Part shown: positions 21,227 through 29,850 of the stretch, piece after piece | Numbering within the stretch: position 1 is the stretch's first letter | Layout of the letters: each line of letters opens with the position of its first letter | Assembly (NCBI RefSeq): GCF_002887735.1 | Contig: NZ_PKQP01000001.1 | Span: 124,001-188,000, forward strand | Reading direction: 5' to 3' | From: Stenotrophomonas bentonitica | GTDB taxonomy: Bacteria > Pseudomonadota > Gammaproteobacteria > Xanthomonadales > Xanthomonadaceae | DNA: 64,000 bases | Program-made: the position numbers and the translations under genes | Notes under the pieces: model-generated | What the model was told of the DNA's origin: nothing | Databases searched by the model: none | The model's input: the letters and a program-made list of their open reading frames with translations, nothing else

Positions 21227-21442
21227 TCAGGCCGTTGCGACGCGCCCGCCACCCAGCAGCCGCGCCGGAAGCATCAACAGCGCACGCAGGAAGGCAAACA
21301 GCGCCGAGAACGTGATGCCGACCAGGCGGAACGGCAGGCTGACCAGCCACACCAACGGCCACGCCACCAGGGCCAGGAGCGCCAGCGGCCAGCACAGCAC
21401 GAACAGCAGGCACCACACGCCCAGCGCGAACAGGGTCTTCAT
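21227..21442 (-). CDS. small hydrophobic membrane protein
   Basis: 71 residues, start supported by AAGGAGACC about eight bases upstream. Nearly the whole chain is hydrophobic, with two or three membrane segments (ALGVWCLLFVLCWPLALLAL, AWPLVWLVSLPFRLVGITFS, ALFAFLRALLMLP) and a basic tail. No family recognised. Its predicted place is the inner membrane. It lies downstream of the autotransporter gene on the same strand, about 160 bases away, so it could be transcribed with or without it. Confidence 0.7.
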   Translation of the reverse strand: MKTLFALGVWCLLFVLCWPLALLALVAWPLVWLVSLPFRLVGITFSALFAFLRALLMLPARLLGGGRVATA

Positions 21443-21604
21443 CGTCGGTCTCCTTCGACTCGGGGCAACGTCGCCCACCGGGCCACGTTGCCCCGCGCCG
21501 GGGAACGCGACAAGCGCGCTGCGACGAACCACTCCCCAGCGCGGATGAAGCTGCCGCTGCGGCGATGAAACCGGCGTGCCGACCGTGGCCGGCGCGCCGC
21601 CCAC

Positions 21605-24600
21605 TCACGGTACCGGCGGTGACTCCACCGCGCCGCCCTGCCCGCCCGAGGTCAGGCGCAGGCCGATGCTGCTGGCACGATCCGCGCCGCGCGCCTGTTC
21701 ATGGCCAAGCAGCAACGACAGGCTCCAGCCACGCTGGATCGCCAGATCCACGCCGGCCTGCAGCGACAACACATCATCGTTGTAGCTGCGGAGTGCTACC
21801 TGGTAGTCCTGCGGCCGTGACCACGTCGCGTAGTTCAGCGAAGCCATCCCGCGGTCCTGCAGCGCGCGCCGGTACTCGATGCTCCAGAACGGACGCAACC
21901 GGCTCTCGGCCGATACCTTCGCACTGCCCTCCACCCCGATGGCCAGCGCGCGGTTTTCCACGGTCTGGCGGCCATAGGCGAGATCCAGCACGCCCAGGCC
22001 GTGCTCGCGGTAGGCATCCAGAGTGGTACGGCTGGCATTCCAGCGGGCGTACCCGGTCAGCCGGGTTGCCGCCAGCATCTGCTCGTAGCCCAGGCCGAGC
22101 GAACCGAACCACTGCGTGCCATCGCGCCGCGCCTGCGCCTGCGCATCGGCATCGGTGCTCCAGCGCTGCAGATCGAACTGCAGGTTGCCGGTGGCGATCA
22201 TCGCGTCCACGTACAGGTGCGCGTTGCCACGCCACAGTCCGTACAGCGCCAGCGAGCGCTGGTCGGCGCGCAGGCGGGTGCGATCGTCGTCCTGGTCGCT
22301 GTCGCTGCGGCCCACGCTGCCGGCCACGCCGAGCAGCGTGCGTTCGCCGAGACGGCGGTCCACACCGACGCTCAGCCCGTCGCTGCGCAGGTCATAGCGG
22401 CCACCTGCGGTGGCCCCGCCGCGGCCGTAGCTCGCGGTACCCGCGGCCCAGGTTCCCCAGCCGGCCGGCAACCACGCCGCGCCGGTACCGAGTGCGCTGC
22501 CCAGCGGCAGCGATGCGGCGTTGGGGCCGCCACCGCCACTGGACACCGACAACGTGTTGCTGGCGGGGTTGCCGCCGTCGCGTACCTGGCGCAGGCGATC
22601 GCGGATGTTGCCCTGTTGCGCGGCGGCGAAACGGACGCTCGCATCCACCTGCGCCTGCAGCAGTCCGGTGACGCCCGGGTCACGGGTCGGGTCAGGGCGC
22701 ACATTGACCACCAACCGCAGTTCCACGCGGGCGGCGGCGTAACCACCACTGGCGGCCTGCTGTGCGGTGATCACGGCGCTGCCTTCAGCGTGTACCTGGA
22801 CTGTGCGGCCCTCGATGCTGGCCACCGCCGGCGCACTGCTGTGGAAGGTGAACGCACCGGGGCTGACACTGCTCGGCAGCGGCAGCTCGAAGCTGCCCTG
22901 CTCCAGCAGACGCGACATGTCTGCCGCCCAGGCCAGCACCGGCACCGCGGCGGCGATGTCCACGTCCAGGCGCTGCTGTGCGGCGGCCTGGTGGTTGGCG
23001 TCGCCGGCCTGGTCGGCGGTCAGGCTGCACCGCCCGGACGCCAGCATGACCACGCGCGGGCCGTCCACGCTGCACACCGCCGGGGTGGTGCTGGCGAAGA
23101 TGATCGGCTGCCCCGAGGCGCCGCCCTGGGCGCTCAACAGGAAGCTGCCTCCCGCGCTGAACACCGGGGCGCCGGGATCGGCGACGAAGGCGCTGATGGC
23201 CTGCGCGGCCTGCGCGACCACGAAGCGGTAGCCGAGCGCGGCGGTAAAGCCATGCGCATCGCGGGCCTCGACCTGCACCTCGAACGTGCCGGCCTGGATG
23301 GCGGTGCCCTCAAGCAGCCCATCAGCGGTCAACCGCACGCCCGGCGGCAGCGCGCCGGACAGCAGCCGGAACGCATACGGGGCGACGCCGCCACGCACTG
23401 GCAGGCGCGTGCTCACTGCCTGCCCCAGGGCGATCTCCGGCGGTGCAGTGTCGCCGGGGATGATCTGCGGCGCGTCCACCACCAGCACCATGCTGCGGCG
23501 GGCCTGGAACGGGCCGTCGCCGGTGCTGCTGTCGGTAACCTCCACATCGACCGCAAAGCGGCCGGCAACCACCGGCGTGCCGATCAGTTGCCCGCCCGGC
23601 GTCAGCGCCGTCCCGGCCGGCAATGCGCCCCCCACCAGCGCATAGCGGTAGGGCGCACTGCCTCCGCGGCTGAGCAGCTGCAGCGTGTAGGGGCTGCCGG
23701 CGGTGGCCGCGTCGGGCACGATGTCATCGATCGCCACACTCGGCGCGGCCACGGTGATCGTCACGGTCGCCGGTGCGGAGGTGCTGAAGGCATCGCTGGC
23801 GGTGTAGTCCACGCTGTCGGCGCCGGCATAACCGGCGTGCGGGGTGTAGCGCAGCGTGGTGCCCTGCACCTCCAGCGTGCCATGCTGCGGCGCGCGGACA
23901 ACGTCGATGCGGGTGACGGCACCCTGCAGCGTCAACGGCAGAGAGGTAGCCGCTGCGCCGTAGGCGATGCCGATGCGGCTGTCCGCCGCGCCCAGGACCG
24001 GCAACGGAGTGACCGCCGCCGAAGGCGCCGAGGCCGCGCCTTGGCCGTGTTCGCTGCGTGCGACCACGATGAAACGATACGCGGTGCCGTTGGCCAGCCC
24101 GGTCACGGCAATCGGCGAGCCGCTGCCGGTGGCGCTGATGCCGCCCGGTTGCGCGCTCACGGTGTAGTCGAGGATCGCGCCGCTGCCGGCGCGGGCCGGC
24201 GCAACGAAATGCACCAGCACCTGGCCATCGGCGGCCACGCCACGCACATCGGCCGGCGCGCCCGGCAGCTCGACGCCGACCAGCACCGCCACCGTGCTGC
24301 CGACACCGTGCAATGCCGTCGCCGCGTCGGTGCCTTGTGCATTGCGCAGGCTGCCTGCAGCGGCCTGCAGCGCCTCCACGGCGATCCCATCCTCATCGAG
24401 GTCATCGGCCTGCACGGTGTAGCCAAAGCGCAGCACGGTGCCCTGCGCATCGGCCGCCTGCGCGAGCAGCACGGCCTCGCGCTGCTGTGCGCCGATACGC
24501 AACTGAAGTACCGGTGGCACGCCGACCTGCAGCGGCTGGTCGAAGCCGACCTGGAACGCCAGCGTCTGCCCCGCCAGATAGCGGCCCGCTGCAGGCGGAG

Positions 24601-27253
24601 TCACCCGCAGCACGCGCGGCGCATCGAGCACGGTGAGCGCGTCCGATGGCGCCGAGGCCGCGCCGCTTCCCACGCGGTTGATGGCGGTAACGGTAAAGCG
24701 CTGCGCGACGCCGGCAGGCAGGCCACCGATGCGCAGCGGGCTGCCCGCGCCGCGCACGCTCTGCCCGCCTGGCAGCGCCTGCACGAGGTAGCCGGTGATC
24801 GGGCTGCCACCGTCGAACGCGGGGGCCACGAAACGGATCTCGGCAGTCTGGCTGGACGCCAGCACGACCTGCACGATCGCTGGCGCACCCGGTGCAACCG
24901 CCCGCACTTCGAAGCGATGCGAGACGCGTACGGCGGCACGGGTGGCGGCATCGCCGGGCTGGTCGGCATCGATGCCGCAGGTGCCGGCCGCCAGCAGGGT
25001 CAGCGTGCCGTCGGGGCCCACGCTGCACACCGCCGGTGTGGTGGCCGTCCACTGCACCGGCAACTGGCTGCTGGCGGTGGCGGCCAGCCGCGGCGACGTG
25101 CCGAGGTCCTGCGGGCCCGGATCGGCGAACTGGATCTGCTGGTCGGCCATCGGCACCACCGGTGCCGACGGCACCGAGGCCGCGCCCGTGCCGGTCGCGT
25201 TGCGCGCGGCGACCGTGAAGCGGTACGCCGTACCGTTGCGCAGGTTGGTCAGCACCGCCGGCGATTGTGCCACCGGTACCTGCAGGCCACCGGGCTGCAC
25301 GGTGACGACGTAATCCAACACCGTGCCGCCGCCGTTCTGCAGCGGCGGATCGAAGGTCACCGTCGCCGTACCGTCGTCCGCACGGACGGCGGTGATGGTC
25401 GGCGCATCAGGCGCCACGGCGCCCACGGTGATGCCGGCAGTGGAACCGACACCGGCCAGGACCAGCCCCGCATCGACGCCGTCGGCGTTGCGCAGGGTGC
25501 CCCCGTTCAATCCGAGCGATTCGATCGCGATCCCGTCCAGATCCCGCTGGCCGGGCAGTACGGTGTAACGGAAATCAAGCGTGGTGCCGCCCGAGCCGGC
25601 GTCGTACTGCGCCGCCACGCGCTCGCTGCCGATCACCAGCACCAGCTGCGGCGTACCCGTCACCTGCACCGGCTGGTCGAAGACAAGCTGGAAGTCGAGC
25701 GACTGGCCGGCAACATAGCGACCCGCGGCCGGTACCTGCACCGCGCTGATCCGCGGCACGGTCGGCAGGGTGACCGGGTTGGAGGCCACCGACATCGTCC
25801 CCGGACCGCTGGCCGTGCGTGCGCGAACATGGAACGTGTAACGTCCCCCTGCCTGCAGGCGCTCCACCCGTACCGGGCTGGCGGCACCGGAAACCACCGA
25901 TGCACCTGGCAGGGTGATCACCTCGTAGGCCGTGATCGCGCTGCCGCCATCACTGCCAGGCGGGTCGAAGAATACGTCCACGCTGGTGGCGCCCGCGCGT
26001 TCGGCGCGCAACATGGTGGGGGCCGACGCGGTGCCGGGCACCACCATGAAACTGCGCGCCACCGGCGTGGCTGCGGTGATGCCGGCCGTGCCGGGCTGCT
26101 CGGCGAGCACGGTACAGGTGCCGGTGCTGAGCAGGCGCACGCTGGCAGGCGCTTCGGCCTGGCACACCAACGGCGTCTGGCTGCTGTACTGCACCGGCAG
26201 CCCGCTGCTGGCCGTGGCGGTGAGCGACAACAGGGTGCCGACCGGCTGTGGGGCCGGCAACGGGAAGGTGATGGCCTGGCTGGCCTGGGGGGTGACCGTG
26301 TTGCTCGGGTCCGAGTCGACACTCACCTCGGTGCCGTTGTCGGCACGCACGCGGAACTGTACCGGCACGCCATTGGCCAGCCCGGTGACGGGGATCGGCG
26401 AGGCGCTGCCGGTGGCCTGCGCGCCGCCGCTGGAGATCACGACGTAGTGCGCGATCGGCGCCCCGCCGTTGCGGGCCGGCGCCTGGAAGCTGATGCTGGC
26501 TTCGCCGTCTGCGGCGGAGGCGACCACCCGGGTCGGCGCGTCCGGTACACCCGCCGCGACGCTGCCAGCGTAGCCCGAACTGGCGCTGGCCCTGGTCGCA
26601 TCGGCCACGGTGATGGTGGCACTGAAGCCACCGGCCTGTTCGGGCACGCCATGCACGCGGCCATCGGGCTCCAGCACCAGGCCGGCAGGCAGTTGCCCTG
26701 CCGTGATCGTGAAGGCGTAGGGCGCGGTGCCGCCGCGAACCCCCAGGGTCTGGTCGACGTTACGGCCCACGGTCATCACTGGCGGCGTGGTGGCGTCCAG
26801 CGTGAGCGGCGCGGCCGAGGCGTTCTCACAGCGTACGACCGCGTTCATGAGGTAGCCGCCGCGGGTACTCACGGAAAGGTACAGGCCGTTGGCCACCAGG
26901 TATCCGGCCGGCGTACTGCCCGTATGAGGGCCTGGCGTCCCGGTGAAACTGCGGTAGTCGTATGCCACCGAGGAAAAGTTCGCCGCACGCAGGATGACGC
27001 TGTCCGACTGGGCCAGGTTGATACGGGGGTCCAGCCCGCTGTCGAGGAAGGTGACGGAGACGATGTCACCCGGGAGGAATTTCGTGGGCTGCTGACTGGT
27101 CGTCATCGTGACGCCACCGCTCAACGCGTTGACCGCCGCACACCCCGGGGATTCGGCCATGGCCATGCCGCTGCCCAGCACCAGCTGCAGCACACCGGCG
27201 CCCATCCAGATGGCGGCCCGCGCCAGCCTGCCCTTCCCTGCCCCTGACAGCAT
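21605..27253 (-). CDS. giant autotransporter with FN3 and Ig-like repeats
   Basis: About 1,882 residues. A long signal peptide ends at GSGMAMA. The passenger mixes five fibronectin-III domains (starts like PDAPTRVVASAADGE, PDAPTITAVRADDG, PGAPADVRGVAADGQ), three putative Ig domains (ITAGQLPAGLVLEPDGRVHG, GGALPAGTALTPGGQLIG, SGALPPGVRLTADGLLEG), two copies of a unit starting PAAGRY(V/L)AGQ, and one Ig-like unit near APQHGTLEVQGTTLRYTP. The last about 290 residues form an autotransporter beta barrel (LGERTLLGVAGSVGRSDS to the end). It should be secreted through the outer membrane and act in adhesion. The ATG at 27253 has an AGGGGAA site; an in-frame GTG lies two codons upstream. The barrel ends with a short Gly/Pro tail rather than an aromatic residue. 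Confidence 0.88.
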   Translation of the reverse strand: MLSGAGKGRLARAAIWMGAGVLQLVLGSGMAMAESPGCAAVNALSGGVTMTTSQQPTKFLPGDIVSVTFLDSGLDPRINLAQSDSVILRAANFSSVAYDYRSFTGTPGPHTGSTPAGYLVANGLYLSVSTRGGYLMNAVVRCENASAAPLTLDATTPPVMTVGRNVDQTLGVRGGTAPYAFTITAGQLPAGLVLEPDGRVHGVPEQAGGFSATITVADATRASASSGYAGSVAAGVPDAPTRVVASAADGEASISFQAPARNGGAPIAHYVVISSGGAQATGSASPIPVTGLANGVPVQFRVRADNGTEVSVDSDPSNTVTPQASQAITFPLPAPQPVGTLLSLTATASSGLPVQYSSQTPLVCQAEAPASVRLLSTGTCTVLAEQPGTAGITAATPVARSFMVVPGTASAPTMLRAERAGATSVDVFFDPPGSDGGSAITAYEVITLPGASVVSGAASPVRVERLQAGGRYTFHVRARTASGPGTMSVASNPVTLPTVPRISAVQVPAAGRYVAGQSLDFQLVFDQPVQVTGTPQLVLVIGSERVAAQYDAGSGGTTLDFRYTVLPGQRDLDGIAIESLGLNGGTLRNADGVDAGLVLAGVGSTAGITVGAVAPDAPTITAVRADDGTATVTFDPPLQNGGGTVLDYVVTVQPGGLQVPVAQSPAVLTNLRNGTAYRFTVAARNATGTGAASVPSAPVVPMADQQIQFADPGPQDLGTSPRLAATASSQLPVQWTATTPAVCSVGPDGTLTLLAAGTCGIDADQPGDAATRAAVRVSHRFEVRAVAPGAPAIVQVVLASSQTAEIRFVAPAFDGGSPITGYLVQALPGGQSVRGAGSPLRIGGLPAGVAQRFTVTAINRVGSGAASAPSDALTVLDAPRVLRVTPPAAGRYLAGQTLAFQVGFDQPLQVGVPPVLQLRIGAQQREAVLLAQAADAQGTVLRFGYTVQADDLDEDGIAVEALQAAAGSLRNAQGTDAATALHGVGSTVAVLVGVELPGAPADVRGVAADGQVLVHFVAPARAGSGAILDYTVSAQPGGISATGSGSPIAVTGLANGTAYRFIVVARSEHGQGAASAPSAAVTPLPVLGAADSRIGIAYGAAATSLPLTLQGAVTRIDVVRAPQHGTLEVQGTTLRYTPHAGYAGADSVDYTASDAFSTSAPATVTITVAAPSVAIDDIVPDAATAGSPYTLQLLSRGGSAPYRYALVGGALPAGTALTPGGQLIGTPVVAGRFAVDVEVTDSSTGDGPFQARRSMVLVVDAPQIIPGDTAPPEIALGQAVSTRLPVRGGVAPYAFRLLSGALPPGVRLTADGLLEGTAIQAGTFEVQVEARDAHGFTAALGYRFVVAQAAQAISAFVADPGAPVFSAGGSFLLSAQGGASGQPIIFASTTPAVCSVDGPRVVMLASGRCSLTADQAGDANHQAAAQQRLDVDIAAAVPVLAWAADMSRLLEQGSFELPLPSSVSPGAFTFHSSAPAVASIEGRTVQVHAEGSAVITAQQAASGGYAAARVELRLVVNVRPDPTRDPGVTGLLQAQVDASVRFAAAQQGNIRDRLRQVRDGGNPASNTLSVSSGGGGPNAASLPLGSALGTGAAWLPAGWGTWAAGTASYGRGGATAGGRYDLRSDGLSVGVDRRLGERTLLGVAGSVGRSDSDQDDDRTRLRADQRSLALYGLWRGNAHLYVDAMIATGNLQFDLQRWSTDADAQAQARRDGTQWFGSLGLGYEQMLAATRLTGYARWNASRTTLDAYREHGLGVLDLAYGRQTVENRALAIGVEGSAKVSAESRLRPFWSIEYRRALQDRGMASLNYATWSRPQDYQVALRSYNDDVLSLQAGVDLAIQRGWSLSLLLGHEQARGADRASSIGLRLTSGGQGGAVESPPVP

Positions 27254-27484
27254 CCGCACTTCCCCTTGCCCGTCCGTTCAGCGCGCGCCGCCGTGGTCCG
27301 GTCGGCAACGCCGTCGCTGTGGTGATCGTCGAGATGGGGAAACGCACACGGCCGCACACCGCGTGGCGGTGGCGACATGGCTGGATTCCCCTGGTACCGG
27401 GTGCGGTAACGGCCCGGCGCAGGGGATCTTTAGCGGTTTGTGGGCGCCATCACGGTGCAGGCCAATGCGCGATGCCCCGGCCGC

Positions 27485-28909
27485 TTACTCGAACGAACCC
27501 ACCGAATCGTGCGACAGATTGTCGAAGCGGGTGTATTCACCGAAGAACTTGAGCTTGCACGAGCCGGTCGGGCCGCCTCGGTGCTTGCCGATGATGATCT
27601 CGGCCAGGCCCTTGTCCGGGGAGTTTTCCTTGTTGTAGTAATCGTCGCGGTAGATGAAGACGATCATGTCCGCATCCTGCTCGATAGCGCCGGATTCGCG
27701 AAGATCGGCCATCACCGGGCGCTTGTCGGTACGCGTTTCCAGCGAGCGGTTGAGCTGGGACAGGGCGATCACCGGCACGTTGAGCTCCTTGGCCAGGCCC
27801 TTCAACGAACGCGAGATTTCCGAGATTTCGGTCGCGCGGTTTTCGCTGTTGCCCGGCACGCTCATCAGCTGCAGGTAGTCGATCACGATCAGGCCCAGGT
27901 CGTGCTCGCGCTTGAGGCGGCGGCACTTGGAGCGCAGGATTTCCGGCGACACGCCCGGCGTATCGTCGATGAAGATCTTGGTTTCCTTCAGCATCCGGAT
28001 CGCGCCGGTGACGCGGCTCCAGTCCTCGTCTTCCAGCTGGCCGGTACGCAGGCGCTGGGCGTTGATGCGGCCATTGGAGGAAATCAGGCGCATCGCCAGC
28101 TGCGAGGCCGACATTTCCATCGAGAACACCGCCACGCCCTTCTTGGATTTGATCGCGGCGTACTCGGCGATGTTCAGCGCGAAGGTGGTCTTGCCCATGG
28201 CCGGACGCGCGGCCAGGATGATCAGGTCGGTCGGCTGCAGGCCGGCGGTCATCGCGTCGAAGTCGGCATACCCGGTTGGCAGGCCGGTGATGTTGCCGCC
28301 GTTCTCGAAGCGGATGCGGAGCTCTTCGAAGGCATCCTTCAGCGCGCCGGGCATCGCCACGAAATCGGTGCGGCCGCGCGCGCCCTGCTCGGCGATCGCG
28401 AACACGGACTTTTCCGCGGCCGAAAGCAGCTCGCTGCTCTCGCGCCCTTCAGGCTGGAAGCCGTCGTTGACGATGTCGGTGCCGACCTGGATCAGCTGGC
28501 GCAGCACCGCCTTGTCGCGCACGATCTCCGCATAGGCGGCGATGTTGGCGGCCGACGGCGTGGTGCTGGCCAGTTCGATCAAGTAGGCGCCATCGCCGAC
28601 CAGCTCCATCTTGCCCTGCGATTCGAACCACTCGCCCAGGGTCACCGCATCGAACGGGCGGTCGCGCTCGGACAGCTCGCGGATCGCGCGGTAGATCATC
28701 TGGTGATCGCGGCGGTAGAAGTCGGTTTCGGTCAGCTGGTCGTTGACCCGGTCATAGCTTTCCGGGGCCAGCATCAGCCCGCCCAACACCGCCTGCTCGG
28801 CCTCGATCGAATGCGGCGGCACGCGCAGGGCGTCGATGCGCATTTCATCGCGATCAAAGCGGTCACCGCGGTCTTTGCGGTCGGAACGGAAACCAGAACG
28901 GGCGGACAT
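27485..28909 (-). CDS. dnaB: replicative DNA helicase
   Basis: 474 residues from MSARSGFRSDRKDRGDRFD. An N-terminal helical domain (PPHSIEAEQAVLGGLML) is followed by the RecA-like motor with Walker A AARPAMGKTTFALN, Walker B-like LGLIVIDYLQLM and the conserved ISRSLKGLAKELNVPV. The C-terminal MADLRESGAIEQDADMI is the arginine-finger region. DnaB is the hexameric 5'-3' helicase of the replication fork. It has a full-length chain and no intein. A longer in-frame extension upstream shows no family similarity. A perfect DnaA box lies in the upstream intergenic region. Confidence 0.98.
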   Translation of the reverse strand: MSARSGFRSDRKDRGDRFDRDEMRIDALRVPPHSIEAEQAVLGGLMLAPESYDRVNDQLTETDFYRRDHQMIYRAIRELSERDRPFDAVTLGEWFESQGKMELVGDGAYLIELASTTPSAANIAAYAEIVRDKAVLRQLIQVGTDIVNDGFQPEGRESSELLSAAEKSVFAIAEQGARGRTDFVAMPGALKDAFEELRIRFENGGNITGLPTGYADFDAMTAGLQPTDLIILAARPAMGKTTFALNIAEYAAIKSKKGVAVFSMEMSASQLAMRLISSNGRINAQRLRTGQLEDEDWSRVTGAIRMLKETKIFIDDTPGVSPEILRSKCRRLKREHDLGLIVIDYLQLMSVPGNSENRATEISEISRSLKGLAKELNVPVIALSQLNRSLETRTDKRPVMADLRESGAIEQDADMIVFIYRDDYYNKENSPDKGLAEIIIGKHRGGPTGSCKLKFFGEYTRFDNLSHDSVGSFE

Positions 28910-28984
28910 GGGGGGCGTACTTCCTGCAGTGTGAGGCGTGGGACATGGTAGGCACGCGGGGAGCCCCGCAGCCATGCACAAACC

Positions 28985-28993
28985 TGTGGATAA
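28985..28993 (-). promoter_or_regulatory. consensus DnaA box upstream of dnaB
   Basis: TGTGGATAA on the plus strand, the exact complement of TTATCCACA, 76 bases upstream of the dnaB start. A weaker partial match follows nearby (CTGGGGATA). It could tie dnaB transcription to DnaA. Confidence 0.5.
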
Positions 28994-29123
28994 GCAGTGG
29001 ATGAGCTGGGGATACCGGCGCCTGCCGGAACGATCGGCCGGGGCCGTCGCAGTGCGTGCGACGGACGCCATTGCGACGCCCGTCCACGCCATTATCGCAG
29101 AAGCGCTACCCTCCCGCAGTGGA

Positions 29124-29684
29124 TCAGTGCGTGCCGCCGTGGGTGCCGACCCAGGCGATGAACCTGTCCACGAAGCCCTGCAGGAAGTCCTTGGTGCCCT
29201 CGTTGCTGATCGTGCCCTGCTCGTCGATCAGCCCTTCCTTGAAGTGCAGGAAGGCCTCGGGCTGGCCCAGCACCGGCATGTCCAGGTAGGCCAGGATGTT
29301 GCGCAGGTGCTGCTGGGCCAGGGCGGTGCCGATCACGCCGATCGAGGCACCGATCACCGCCGCCGGCTTGCCGGCGAAGGCACTGTCGCCATACGGGCGA
29401 GAGGCGAGGTCGATGGCGTTCTTGAGCACGCCCGGCACCGAGCGGTTGTATTCGGGGGTGACGAACAGCACCGCATCGGCGTCACGGATCTGCTGTTTAA
29501 GGCGGACGCCCTGGCTGGGGTAGTCCTTGTCGAAATCCTGGTTGTACAGCGGCAGGTCGCCGATCTCCACGTAGGAGAACGCCGCCTTGCCGGCGGCCAG
29601 CTTCTCCAGCGCGCGCGCCAACGCCTGATTGTGCGAGCCCTTGCGCAGACTACCGACGAGTACGGCGATCTTGTATTCGGCCAT
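29124..29684 (-). CDS. NADPH-dependent FMN reductase (ChrR/azoreductase-like)
   Basis: 186 residues. The flavodoxin-like fold is shown by the phosphate-binding VGSLRKGSHNQALARAL near the N-terminus, VLFVTPEYNRSVPGVLKNAID in the middle and VIGASIGVIGTALAQQHLR. Such enzymes reduce FMN-bound quinones, chromate or azo dyes with NAD(P)H. An in-frame GTG lies directly before the chosen ATG; GGAG spacing favours the ATG. Transcribed towards dnaB with about 215 bases between. Confidence 0.9.
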   Translation of the reverse strand: MAEYKIAVLVGSLRKGSHNQALARALEKLAAGKAAFSYVEIGDLPLYNQDFDKDYPSQGVRLKQQIRDADAVLFVTPEYNRSVPGVLKNAIDLASRPYGDSAFAGKPAAVIGASIGVIGTALAQQHLRNILAYLDMPVLGQPEAFLHFKEGLIDEQGTISNEGTKDFLQGFVDRFIAWVGTHGGTH

Positions 29685-29756
29685 CACGTTTGCTCCGTTG
29701 GGGGGGAAAGGTCCAGCCTAGGCGGACCTACCTTCGGCAACGGTGAAGGCGACGTC

Positions 29757-29819
29757 AGCCACGCATGGCGCGGCGCTACGGCCGACACCACATACGGTAG
29801 AGCCACCCCATGGGTGGCT
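29757..29819. repeat. inverted pair of GTAG-type REP palindromes
   Basis: GTAGAGCCACCCCATGGGTGG begins at 29797. A more degenerate opposite-strand copy occupies 29757-29779 (its complement begins GTAGCGCCGCGCCATGCGTG). Located between the asnB end and the FMN reductase start. Confidence 0.75.
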
Positions 29820-29850
29820 GCCTTCCGTGTCCGGACCCGCACGCGTAGCG

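Noticed and set aside
22001-27247. A very long open frame on the plus strand opposite the autotransporter
   Set aside because: It is rich in Arg, His, Ala and Gly with no domain sense, as expected for the antisense of a GC-rich gene. The minus strand encodes a coherent signal peptide, FN3/Ig domains and barrel.
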